The notes under the pieces were generated by a model, which saw only the letters and a list, made by a program, of their open reading frames with translations, did no database searches and was not told the origin of the DNA. This document shows positions 13,400 through 26,360 of a stretch of 64,000 bases of DNA, in pieces (position 1 is the stretch's first letter; each line of letters opens with the position of its first letter). The stretch is from assembly GCA_003344405.1 (NCBI GenBank), contig NOWV01000109.1, positions 1 through 64,000 on the forward strand, written 5' to 3'. Source of the stretch: Trichoplax sp. H2. Lineage: Eukaryota; Placozoa; Uniplacotomia; Trichoplacea. A program made the position numbers and the translations under genes.

Positions 13400-16300
13400 C
13401 TTTGGATCGGAAAAATCAACTTCCTGACGTGCATCAATCAGCCATTCTACTACTAGAGTAAGGAATCCTGCACCAATACCTGCTAGCAATAAAATAAATA
13501 CACCATACGTGTTTTGAAAGCTCATCTGGACTTTATTACTTGTAGATCCAGTGGTACTTGAAGTCAAGCAGGAGCTATAACGGGCATACCTACCATACGC
13601 GTATATAGAGAAGATAACGAGAAATACGATTAGCTAGCCATCTTACTACACCTTCTTTCGGTCATTATGGATATCTATATAGGATTGAATATGCTTACAA
13701 GGAATCATATCTATAATAAGCGCAATAAAATTGGTTAATATTGAATAACTTTCTTACCATTTTTTTAATGTTGCAGCAATAAAATTATTCTGGCGCAATT
13801 GCAAGATCGCAGTATTAAATTCCGCTGCATATGGAGAGCTTTTACTAAAAGCTAGGCCGAAATTGTCTTTTAAAAATTCTCCACCTGTTGTTGTCAGGAT
13901 GCAATTTCGATTTTTAATAAAATTTAAAGTTGTTGAATCCCCTAAATATGCATATCTGCCACTCAGGACGCGACTAATAGCAATGCTGAGATTTTTCACA
14001 TTGTCCATTTTGCCACTCATTTCATAATAAGGAGTTGTTGCGCTATTGCGTATAAACGTATCTAAACTACTGCCTTCCAACGTTCCATAGCGTATTGCAT
14101 TTTGGCTAACTAATTTAGCCAAGGAATCAATGTCTAAATCAAATAGCAAAATGGCAGAAAATAAATGGTCATCGCATTAGATATGAAAATTTTATAAATT
14201 GGAGTTATTCTTAGTTAAGATTAGTAGTTCAAAATTTATAAAATTGTTCACAAGAACCTATGTAGTTCAAAGTGTAAATGCAATGTAAAGTATGCTTGTT
14301 AGTCCAAGAGAAAAGAAAACACTACGTAAGCTCTTAGAGAAATAGATCTAATTATAAGACAAAAAAAATGGGATATTTTTTTACGATATAAGGTGGCTTT
14401 CCATTCAAGTTGATGCCTGGCAGCTACTGTAACATGCAAATGTAGCTGGCCTTGCAAAAACTGTATTGAGCTCGATTGTACTAATCCATTTTGGTTATGT
14501 TTTATTAATATCTCAGATAGACTAGATTGTTTTAAATCAGACGGAAATTTATTCTATTTACCTGATTTTAATTGATCAACAGTTAAAAATGCTGCTAAGT
14601 TTGCCGTATAAGAAGCAATTAAGATGCAAGATGCGAACCACCATAAACCAGTAACCATACGACCTGATGTATTTCTAGGTGTTGCATCAGAGCCCTGCTG
14701 AAGGAAAGCAGTAATTGCATGCCAGAGTGAGTTTCGTAAGGTTATCATAAGGACACTTTTTTTATGTTGTTGTTTCCATTTTTTATATATATTGATAGCG
14801 TTTTCATCGCTGATGCTTTCTGGTAATTTCAGTTTACGTAGTGCCGATCCAAAAAATCCAAATGGGCTTAAACGTGTAATGATGTGAACGCAAACTGCTA
14901 TTAACAAGCAGAAACCAATAATTGCAATCCATAAGTCAAATGTAAATGGAGCAAAAAATTGAAATATGGAGCTAGATTTAATTTCTGGCTTTCGAATTAA
15001 AATTGTGGTGCCTTGATCGTGAAAAGGTATTGAAAATTTAACCGCGGTTGAGCGTTGTGGAGTGATTGTTAGTGTCGCTGCTGCTATATCAGCCGTCTAT
15101 GAACATCAAGATAAATTAAAATATCAACTTGTCTAATCTACTAAAAAGCTCCCTAGCGTCGGTGAGATTTAATGACACAGTTTCCGTTAACATGAGTTAA
15201 TCTTCTTGAATTAGTTAAGGGTTCATTACGTGCATATTAATTAAAATATACGATTTGTCAAAGCGAGTTAGAAATTAACTGCGTCGTTTGACTAAGTTAG
15301 TTGGTTAACTCTTAACGGTATGAATTTAATTCTAGTCTTATAGTAGGCTATCACTGACTATCAGTAGAATGCACTGTCTATGAGACTGTAATAGCCTCAC
15401 TGCTATTCAAATCATTTACAGAGACACTTTAATCATGTAAGATACGATGATTAGTCTTGAATGATTACCAGGTAGCTTTGCAAAGTTTGACTCAATTTTT
15501 CCGATTATCTATTAAATTAACTGAGGTATATAAATCCGTAAGTGGATTTGTTATGAATGATTAATCTTTTAAAACCTGAAAGAACTGTATGGTAAGCTAC
15601 TTATAAAATCAAATAAAGTGTTTTGATCACATTAATTAGCTAAGATTGAATCATTGGCCTAATGATATTATATGGTGTTGCTGCCTTCTATAAAACTCGT
15701 ATATTGGGTATTATTTATCTAAATTTAAGTTGTAAACTGATCTACTTTAAATAATTAGGTATGCATAAGTTGTATCTGTCTATCTATATTGCGTAAAGCG
15801 TTAGAAGAAGTTGCTAGGGTTTCTTGAAATTGATTGATCTTCCAACCATGAAATTTTCAGAGAATGGTATATATTAATTCCACCATTACAAGCTATATGT
15901 GCGTGTAAGATTAACTTGCAGTAAATCAACTTACATCATCTAACAGTTCTTTGATCATACCATCCCAAGAGCCATTTCTGTATGCGCCATACTGTCCATC
16001 AGGGACTAAATGGAGTTCATACTTGAATTTTAGATCCTGACTAAGCCTATTTAGTAAATCTACCATAAAACCTTCGTATCGGTCGTTGCCTACCAAGTTA
16101 TCACCAGTCTTCTCTACTGTGAATGGTGTTAGCTATCAATATTTATAAACAGGAAAAGTAGTGGTTACGAATCCGTTATTTATAGGACTAGATTGATTCT
16201 GGTAAGAAATCTTTTATTAGATTAGAAAGCTATATACACTATCCAATCATTAAATCTCAGCTGAGGTATAAAATGTTAATATCGGTTATAAAGATTTGTA

Positions 16301-18513
16301 AACTGACCAGAACGCTGGTTACATTGAAAAATCTTCCTTCTAGAGCGGAACTGAATCTGCTCAAATTTTGAGAATTATTCATCGAATTCTCTTTCCAAAC
16401 TAATCCATTATTATTCGTCCATGTTGCAATCTTATAAAAAGTAATTGATGGTCGCATATCGCTATCAGTTTGTACCACTTTAAAATTTATAAAATTATTT
16501 CGAATTCTTAGCATTGTCAAAATAATATGATATCTTACCGGGGACCAGGTATTGCCAATTAATTCTTTAATTTCATAGGATGTATGAGCAGGACCGTAAA
16601 GTGAATTAAAGGCAATTTTACCAGTGGCTCCTTCACCGGATGACTTAATTAAATGAGCCCGTCAGATTAAAAGAAAAAATAAATGTTTAAAGGATGCAAA
16701 GCGATTTCATGAAGATAAAATGGCAGTTAATATTCTATTTTGCTTTTATTCAAGTATTAAAGTGCCAATGACCGATATGGATATTGGAAACCATTTGGTG
16801 TTCTCTCGTAATTTTTATTTTGATAATAGCAAACCATACCTGTACTATGCTGGAGAATAAACTAGGACCTTCGTTCCAACTTGTTAGTGGCATTGATGAA
16901 CAAGATAAGTTACTGGGGGGTCTAAATTGTGATGTGGCTAAATATCTTTGCAACCCATAAGCGAAAGCCCAAACGGAATCGTAGTATTTCAATTCCATAG
17001 GCTAAGTATTAACAAAATTTTGTTAACGAAATCACGAATAGATAAAATTAACTCCAATAATTATTCTTTTCCTACGAAAACAATGCTGCATACTTAATAA
17101 TATATCATATTTTTGAACTATAGTTGCTTTTAGTAATAGCATTTTGTTTATTTGATTGGATTAAAGCCAAATTATCTCTCAGGTTGGCTGAGAAATTAAT
17201 TGAAATCATAGTATCAACTTCTGTCCTACCTCAAGATCTGTATGATATTTATTAGTCCAACTTTGCTGCAACTTTTGAAATCGGTTTCCATTCTTATAGG
17301 AACTTTGAATATTCATTGCGGATTTTAAGTGATCCAAAGGTTTGATTAATTCTTTCTAATGTTTTAATCAAAATTAAGTTTAATTATTGTCTGCAAAGAC
17401 ACCGGAGACAGATTAACTAATTTTTTTCATACCTGATCAGTTGTACCGCCTAATAATATCCAAAGATAGTTTACTGTGGTCATATTTAAATTATTCGCCT
17501 CTTCGAGAATAATCGCAGCTTGCTGAGATAAACAGCTTAGCAAGATAATTTTTGCACCTATATACGTAAACATTGCAATTTTTTTGATTTCAGCGATGTC
17601 AAACACTAAATAGTGATAGACAATTTTGAAAATAGCTTTCAATAGATTTTTCCTTGAGGTCTGTATAGGTTGAACGATTACTCGATTGTCAATATTTGGC
17701 AAGATTTCATTAATACTTGTGTATCTGCAATTTTACCTGTAGCCTTGATATTGCTCAGATAGGTTTGAATAATTTTAGGATTATTAATTTCAGAAGTAGC
17801 AAATTTTTCAAAAGATAGTATACGCCAACCTTTCGATGAAGCAATAACTTGAAATTGTGCTACCGAATTAATACCTATACAAGAAGGTAGCAGTGAATTA
17901 GGAATCCATCATAATAATCATTTGTCGAAAGAACTAATTTAAGACTTATGAAATTGCCTAGCATCGTTATGCTAACAAGCCATACGACTCTTACCGAAAT
18001 CTGTATTGGACACAAATATAGCTGCATAAGTCCAACGGAATCGCTCAAATACAGCGCCAACCATTTTACCTTGATAGTAATCGCTTGGTGACATGCGAAT
18101 AAGAAATGGGAAATTAGGCTTATTTTCAAGACCTGGATTCGTTGCTGAAGGCGATATTTGAGGAATATGTAATTCTGCACATAAATTTTGTACAGCTCGA
18201 ACATCACTTGACGTTAATGGTCCAATAATAGCCCAGACATCTTTTCGAATAATTTGGCACGCTGATGAACGATAACATCGAAAATTTAACAGGATGATAA
18301 GATTAATTAGTAGGCTTACTACTTATTATAGCTATCGACACTGCTAGTAAGGTAATTGACCTGCTTGAACGTTTTCATAAGGTCGATATAGGTTACTTTC
18401 ATAAATATCCGCGGAAAGATGAATATTATTAAGAATGAAGGCATTGCTATTGATTTCTGTAATCGCAAGTTCTATAGCTTGTCTATTGCGAAGATTGGTA
18501 GGAATAATAACAC
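13400..18513 (-). CDS. Ionotropic glutamate receptor subunit (first exon missing, last exon uncertain)
   Basis: Ligand-gated cation channel of the plasma membrane. Minus-strand exons: 18513-18361, 18261-17995, 17874-17737, 17557-17433, 17355-17230, 17001-16840, 16643-16308, 16132-15935, 15096-14562, 14133-13758 and 13574-13400, phases consistent, about 860 residues. Exons 1-7 form the amino-terminal clamshell domain (GVIIPTNLRN, AIIGPLTSSDVRAVQ, AKIILLSC, WKENS). Exon 8 is ligand-binding half S1 (DGQYGA, GSWDGMIKEL). Exon 9 continues S1 with TLTITPQRS, then M1, the pore loop AFLQQGSD and M3 with SYTANLAAFLTV. Exon 10 is S2 (YGTLEGSS, YLGDS). Exon 11 holds M4 (NTYGVFILLLAGIGAGF). The Q/R site is Gln. 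The binding Arg of S1 is kept, but S2 has Leu where AMPA receptors have Thr and Asp where they have Glu, as in GluN1. The signal-peptide exon upstream of 18513 was not found. Confidence 0.95.
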
Positions 18514-18517
18514 CTAC

Positions 18518-19013
18518 ATGAAATCAGGTACATGATTATGATCAATTAAAAAGGTAAGTATTGATGATACGGTTTTGTATCCGGCAGAAACTAATACAGA
18601 TTAATATGTATTAGATAACTACTCGGTAATCTACGTGCAATTTGTACGTGATTAGCCTTTCTTTTCATATAAAATTTTCGATGAAATCAAGTATATTACT
18701 ATAATTATAATTAAAATGCATAGAGTTGACAACATGGTTTTGTATACGGCAGAAAATATTATAGATTAACCTATATTAGGTAACTACTCTAATCTACGTC
18801 CAATTTATAGTGATTAGTGGCATTTTCTTTCCTATAAAATTATCAATGAAATCAGGTAGGCCTCCAGTATTATGATTATAATTGAAAAGGTTAGAGTTGA
18901 AGATAGGATTCTGTATACGATAGAAATATTATAGGCTAGTCTGTATCAGATAACTACCCAGTAATCCTATCTAATTCGTAATGATTAGTATTTCTTTTAT
19001 ATAAAATTATTAA
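18518..19013. repeat. Three tandem copies of a diverged 165-bp unit
   Basis: Copies start at 18518, 18681 and 18846, each opening with ATGAAATCA and sharing blocks such as TTTTGTATACGGCAGAAA, TAACTAC and TTTTATATAAAATTAT. Spacing is 163-165 bp. The array begins immediately beside the splice acceptor of the first recognised glutamate-receptor exon. A weaker related block (ACGGCAGAA, near 19650) suggests further decayed copies upstream. Confidence 0.85.
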
Positions 19014-21692
19014 TACATAATTCTTAAATATCGTCAGTAGGATTTCCATACAGATAGTTAGATGCTAAGGTCATTGCAGGTTTACCTGCCACGCAAAATC
19101 AATTGATTCATTTTAAGTTATGAAAATCACTATCATTATTTTTATCCATAGTCGCTAAAACGCTATTCTTAACAGTAGTTAGTCAACAAGATTGGTTTGT
19201 AAATTGCGAATATAAAGACATTAAGAGGATAGACGAAAGCCGTTATAAAATATTATCTTTCTATTTATGGTTGCTCCATGCTATTCTTAATCACAATCAT
19301 GATAAATAATTTAAAGGTTGTCAGAGTACGGATGAGAGTCGTTACAGATAATCTGATCTAATAAAATGGTGGATTTAATTCTAATTTGTAGTGACTAAAT
19401 ATCGTGGAGGGAATTCTTTGATATACGTATACAATAATAATCGAAAATATCAATTTTGTATAAGTATCGGTAAGTAGTCAGTATGGATACAACGTTTACA
19501 TAAATAAGAAATTTGGCAACGATTGATCTCTCTATTCTGATAGTTGAGTTATTTCTTCGATAAGACTAATACTATATATTTGTATCCAATATAACTATCA
19601 AGTTTTCATGTGATCCTCATACTAAAAATGAAATCGACATGAATATCAATAGACGGCAGAACACCGGTAATAATGCAGATTAGTCACTACCCTTTTTCAG
19701 TGCAATTTATTGGATTATGAAGGTAAATTGGAGGAGTAGCTATGCTAACTTTATGATCATTCTTTATAGAAAGCGTGCTACTTTTATTGAACTTTAGTAC
19801 CCCATACATTTAGTGATAAGCGGCTATATTTACCGATGCGAACAGTCATTTTCCCATGAACTTCGGCATTGGATAGCACGAAATAGATCCATATACAATA
19901 TTTAATCAAGGAAATAATATTCATCATTCTAGCTATTCCCCAAGGAAAGATTATTGTAAACCAGAGCGTGGAATTGATTGAACGGTGTTACTTCTTGACC
20001 GAAATTGGACGGCAGGAAATTACTTTAAAGACCTGAGCTGTACTAATTTTATCAATCATATATTAAAGATAGTCTAATTAGTTCTATTGAGCATAAAGCA
20101 GGAATTAGAAATATATAAAATAAGTTTCAATGTGCTGCAGTTAACATTTTGGAATTATCAAGTTCAATTTAATATCAGCGTAGTTTCCATACTAGAGTAT
20201 TTCTTTTATTGAAATACTCAATTTTTTTATTTTATCATAGATGAAAAAGCAGTGACTCATACGTACTGTACTATTTATGTATTTTCCTAACACATAAATA
20301 CTGTAACTAGCTGAAATTATTACAAGCAGCCGTGATGTTAAAAGAATATTTTAAGCTATAGAAATTACGGAAACATCTTAAACTATCATTCACTATAATT
20401 TGAGACGTAAACTATCGGTACGGAATAGTCAGTAATTAGTCTACACGTATATGGCTAATGACGACAGTGATGGTGAGTAATTGGGCAAGTCATCATCGAA
20501 TACGGTTTCAAATGTTTAGACTAAGATATAGCATGCTCTGTACTTACATGCAGTATATTAATGGAGTTACATTAAGAAGTAGATAAAGCAATCATTCAAA
20601 AGGTATTTTAAACCTCTGATATGATATTAAAAATTCTATGTGCTTGTGTTATTCATGATGGTAGTGATGCTCAAGCAATTAAACAAACTGACTATTATAG
20701 GTTCATTTTAAATCGGATAGTGTGTTTGCTTGTACAAATATGCAACTTTAGAGAGCAATGATAATATGAAAGCTACAAATATAATCATTCTTACAACTTT
20801 AAATCTATAAGATAAAATTTATTAAAGATGAGTTAATAAGATAAACTTATAAAAAAAGGCGAGATTATTACTTTTTTATACTGTTATTACTCTGCTAGAT
20901 CAGAAAGATCCGTTGCTACTCCTAATTTATCAATAAAATATTAAAGAGGATTTGTTGCAGTACTGATAGTTACTATGTAAGCCCCGTTTACTTATAATCG
21001 AAAATGGTAATGGTTGGCATTAAGATACCAATGTCATATTAGTATTTATTACGTTATAACCTTAAACTGAATGCTTCTGATAATAGTTATCTAATAAATC
21101 GGAAATAAATTACTTAAAAATGCTTCATTGAAATCGACTAACCTAATCAATTCTGCTTTTCTCTTTACTCACTAATCCAAACTTGGTTAAATTTTCATGG
21201 ATATCCTACTCCATTTGAAAGGAACAAATACTAAGAGATATGATGCAGGGGTATAATAGTAAATTCTGCGGATTGTCTCTCTTCAATATCAAGTCGCGTC
21301 TATCGATCAATATTTTCTCCTTATTTTTGTTATAATGTGGGCGAATTGATAGCAAAGTGTTCTCAGGTTCTAATGCGATCAATACGTTCGTTCTATATAC
21401 ATACTCTTAACTTACGCATGCTTATTAATACATACTTTTATGTTGAAATAATTTTAATGAGCATATGGTACAATGTTGTCCTCATTCCCAGGTGCTTATT
21501 GCATTAGCCATAATTAAATTAAATACCATTTGAATTATATCTGTATGAAATTACTCAATACTCCTAGGGTTTTAGTATCGATATTTACAGTACTATTGAA
21601 TCTTTACTTGAATTATCTCAGCAACTAATATACAGTAATAGTAATTCTCCGATATTGCATACCTTCCCCTATTGATACTTACAATCATTAAC
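19014..21692. other. No gene seen; possible first intron or upstream region of the glutamate receptor
   Basis: AT-rich, no protein-like frame on either strand. The missing signal-peptide exon of the receptor should lie here or further to the right. Confidence 0.45.
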
Positions 21693-22006
21693 AGTCTGTG
21701 GATTAAGAAATTAAAAAATTCTATCATTTTATAATGGAAAATTATCAACGTGAAGCTTTGTCGATGTGACGTTAATACAAGATCCCCTACTGATGATTAT
21801 CATCGTCAGTCTATAAATTAGGAATTTAATTATTAATTATTTTTTAATAGAAAACGATCAACGTCAAATGTTGTCGATTTGACGTTAATAAAGGATCCCC
21901 CTACTGATGCTTATCACTGCCAGTCTGCAGATTATGTGATTATTAATCATTTTCTTATAGAATGATCAATGTTAAAGGTGGACATGACGTTAATACAAGA
22001 TTGAAT
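21693..22006. repeat. Three tandem copies of a 114-bp unit with an internal inverted repeat
   Basis: Units start with AGTCTG or AGTCTA at 21693, 21808 and 21922. All carry the block around GACGTTAATA. The first two also share GATCCCC and CTACTGATG. In the middle copy AACGTCAAAT and ATTTGACGTT form a perfect 10-bp stem around a 7-base loop (about 21862-21888). The first copy has a damaged stem and the third is truncated. Confidence 0.8.
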
Positions 22007-25000
22007 TTAGTAGTTATTTTTCGTATTAATTTGAAAGCTTGTGTCGCTGGAGGTGAAATCGTGAAAATACCGGTGACAAAATTTTAGTTATTGATTAGCA
22101 TTCAGACTACCTTAATTTATTACTTTTATTTCATTGTAGTTCTTATTTATTAATCCAGTACTATTAGTTGCTACTATTTGATATAGGTAGTAAAAACAAT
22201 TAAACTTATTATTCTTATGACAATTTAATGATTACATCATTGTTGATTGGGTGATAAACATGGCATCGATATTTTATTGTGAGTCCAGTATTGAGATATT
22301 CAGATACTACTATCTATAAGCCAGGTAAAAATATCTCTTTCTTCATAGTTTGTTATTTCTCATCCCCTTCTGATCAGCATAATTAATTCAATGTAAATGT
22401 TGCAAGTCACTCGATTAGCTAGTGCTATAGAGCAAAAATTTTGATAGCTAGATCGTTGTGGATTACTGTAGACTATAAATGGAGTATTGATATCGCTTAC
22501 AGTCTCATCTTAGCCTTGTCCCAAGCTAAAATAAATGCATTATTTTTATTTTGTAGTCCATTTTAATGCTTTATCGTAAAACGGCGAGCATTTGTCCTGT
22601 TGCTTACTTACTTTCCTCGTAAGTGAAGGATGATTAGGTGAATTATTTATTATATATTTTTCAAGTAGACCTATTTATACCATTTTAGTCAGTTGTTAGA
22701 AGAATCCCAAGTTATTACCAGTAAGATGAGCTAACGCAGATTTCACGCCAGCAGTTTATGTAATTTGTATAGAATAGACTAGTGCAAGCGTACTTCTGTA
22801 TAACTGTATTTAGCAAACCACAAGTATTGCAAGATTTCATTTTTACTAGTTATTCAAGATCATAAATAAATGAGACCGACCAGTCTAAATTAATCACCTA
22901 CAAATTACAGTACATGATTTATTAGCAAGATATATTGGCATATCTTAAAGGCATATAAGTGCGTATTGCAACGAATGGATTGTATAATAGAGTCTTGCTG
23001 TATATTAATCTGAAAAAATCCGACAGTGTAGTTTTCTGTAATGAAATAATTGGCTAGTGAAACTAAGTAATATTTCATTTTCACATTAAGTGCGGTACTA
23101 TAAAGTTTTCAACGTATAGAAGCTGCTATCTGAACGAATCAAAGAATATTAAATATGGTAAGCTAATGTAAAGTCATCATTTAACCAGAGCTTTAACGAT
23201 CGTAGTAGCATTTGTAAAATTACATAATTTAAATTTCGCAAAGGTAAGTGTAAAATGAGCTAATTTTCGGTTAGAGGTTTTAATTTTTTTAAGTATTTTC
23301 GCAAAATTCCACTGTGATAATTACTTTAATGTAATAATTGAATCTGTTCGGGTGTAACAAAGATTAAAGTACTGATTGCGGTCTGTAGAAAGATACTAGT
23401 AACTGTCTGCTACTGATACAAATAGAAGAGTTTATGTGATAGAAATAACAGATTAGGAAATGACTGATTAGTCAATAAACTGTACAGATGAAAAAACTGC
23501 ATTTCTATGCACTTTATTAATTTTAATGCGACGATTAAGGTACTTATAGCAACAAATGGAAGTTATAATTTATTTTGAGTTAGCATGGGCAATAGGAGTG
23601 ATGTAATCCATAAAAAATTTAGCTTTTACCGTCAACTTGAACTGTTAAGTTCGATAAAGGTGGTTGTTATTCCATATATAGGTGTGCAATCAGCTACATG
23701 ATCTAAGTTCCATTTCTTTTTCATCACCAAAATTGATCAAAAAATTGGAAAAAAAGATTAAATCCTGAAACATTGCCGTTGATATTTATAATATCTATTC
23801 AGGACAGTATTGGTATATCTAAACTCTAGAAAGCTACTTATAATTATTTTAAATTTTTATTTAGCCAATCGTCATGTCCTAATGGATGAAAAGGAGGGCC
23901 TTATTTCCGTTGTGCTCATGTTGACTTTAGCAATCAAATGGACTATGGGAATTTACAGATATTACGAATATCTACCAATAGCAGGATAGTATAAATATTT
24001 ATGATGACTGTGATTTCAAGTTTTTCATCGACTTTATTACAGTGAAATGGACGTGGCTACAAGTATCAAGGGCGTTTTTAACGCTATTAACTATATCAAT
24101 ATGAAATAATGGCCATTTATTACATAAACCAGCTACGATTATCCAAATGAGTAATCGCTATAAATAAGGGGTCAACGAACGGAATATCCATGATAATCAA
24201 CATTTCCAGATTTTTATTGTTTACAATTGCCATGTCTCAAGCCTCGATCGAATAAGAATTGCTATAATTATTAATTTGGAGAGAGACTTTAACTACTGAG
24301 GGAATAAGAACATCTGCCATATGGATAAGAATAGTCATTAGATTATTCATAAGCAAATCAGTTAGGACTATCTTTCTTTTACTGATTGCTTGATTTTTCT
24401 TTCCTCGCTAAAGAATTTAAGATTAATTAACAATTCATCGTACAACCGTCTTCGTCAAATTTTTTTCAAAAGCAATCTAGACCAATTCTTGTAGAAACGT
24501 TGAATTTAAATAGAAAACATAAACTCTAGTCGTAACCGAAATAAAAAACGCGGATCAAGAGGTTGATTATCCGTCATTGTATAATCCAATCGACGTTAAG
24601 GTATTGCTAATGATGGAAAGTATGGTATTGATCTTAGGAAAAATGCTAAATTATTTCAGATAGAAGATAAATTACGGAAGTAATTATAAATCAGAAATGT
24701 TCATAAACTTATTGTAGCACCATTTCAATATACATTAATTTCACTATATCCTGAAATCTTTGACTAGGATCATTGATGTCATAGTTCAATTAATTCAATT
24801 ATACTTAAATGATACTTGGCTAATTAATAATTGAGTCTAACTTCTACCTCGATATCTATTCCTGATTACCATTATTTAATTTAATTTGAATGTAATGCTG
24901 AGATTAATTACGATAAGTGTTATTACGTTTAGTGGTTACAACGTGCAGATGGAGTATTATACTTAAAGTGGAATAGCTATCGCTAATCAAATAATGGCTA

Positions 25001-26360
25001 AGAAATATTATTTCTCTGATTTTTAAGAGTTGTCTACTGGCGATGCAATCAAGGTTGTGATACGCATGTTTGTGCCTTAAAATTTAAATAAAAGCCCGTT
25101 AACATTGGCAACTCGAAAATTCGGGTAGGGCAGCATTGCTTATTATTCCTCACTATAACAGACTTCTACATTTAATAGAACAATTTACCTGCAAAATGCC
25201 TGAAATAAATAAGATTGTTAGAGTATACAATGTACATATCTTAATAGAATTTTCAAGATCTCATGCTGGATAATCACGACCAATTACAAGTATCGTTCAG
25301 CTTTTAAGTTTGATTATAATATGCCTACTAGGATGGATATTTGAGTAGGATTTGCTCGTGCTTATGAAAACTTCTTTGGCATTCATCGCAAACAAATTTC
25401 TTACCAATTATAAATGTTCATGTCTCTACCTTAAAATTAACAAAAGATAGCGTTCTTAAGATAGCCATTGTAGTTGATTTGCGAGTACAAACTTACGAAA
25501 AGATCAGTTTTAAAGGTTAATCAGATTTAGAATTCTCCCCTATAATTGGAACTCGATAATACCACCTGGGCAGAATCTTGAACTATTTACTGCTTCCATA
25601 TAAATTTTAGTAAGATAAACGCATTCAATCGGGATATTGAGTTAAATAAACTGCATCAAGATTTTTTACGGGAGGATCTCTACCACATGTCTTTTAAAAA
25701 TGAAGTATGATTAACGTTGGACTGTTAACGCGTCCATCTAAATTGGATTACGATAATAAAATTGCTTATAATTATTTGCTAAGACGATCCTTCACCGATT
25801 AGATATACGTAGATTCTACTACTGTATTAAAATTTAACACTACCCTTAACGAAAAGAAAAAGGCAGAATTGGCTATAGTTTATAACTTAGAAGTTGAATG
25901 GAATAGTGTAGATAGCTTAACTATCTACATAGACTCAATTCCAGCAGAAGTATTATTAACCGAGTTACATATTAGATTTAGATATTCAATTTTGGTAACA
26001 CAGGATCGCGAATGTAAATGTCTGTGCGAAATTTAGAATTTTGTGCTAATAGATCTCTTCCGATTTGAATGCTAGATTTTATTATAAAAAAATTTAGCTG
26101 CAATGACATTATTAACAAAGAGATGTGATAGTGTTATTTATAATTCTTATGGAAGGATCATATATTGATGAAACACATAATAGTTTAAGCCATCACTGTC
26201 TGATCAAATTCTAAATTTGCTAAGGCAAGATGATACCTTCGTTTAAATTACGGTATATATTTAAGGATTATCATAAACTATCTATAGATATCCATGTGTG
26301 TTCCAGAATATCTTCATTTAAATTGCTATTCTTCTGTAAATACTAGAATTTTGAAACAGC
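22007..26360. other. 4.3 kb without a recognised gene
   Basis: AT-rich unique sequence. Nothing resembling coding, RNA genes or intact mobile elements was recognised. The promoter of the gene starting at 26361 should lie at its right end. Confidence 0.45.

Noticed and set aside
16507-16538. A 32-nt intron between two glutamate-receptor exons
   Set aside because: It would be too short to splice, and reading straight through keeps the frame, so 16643-16308 is one exon.
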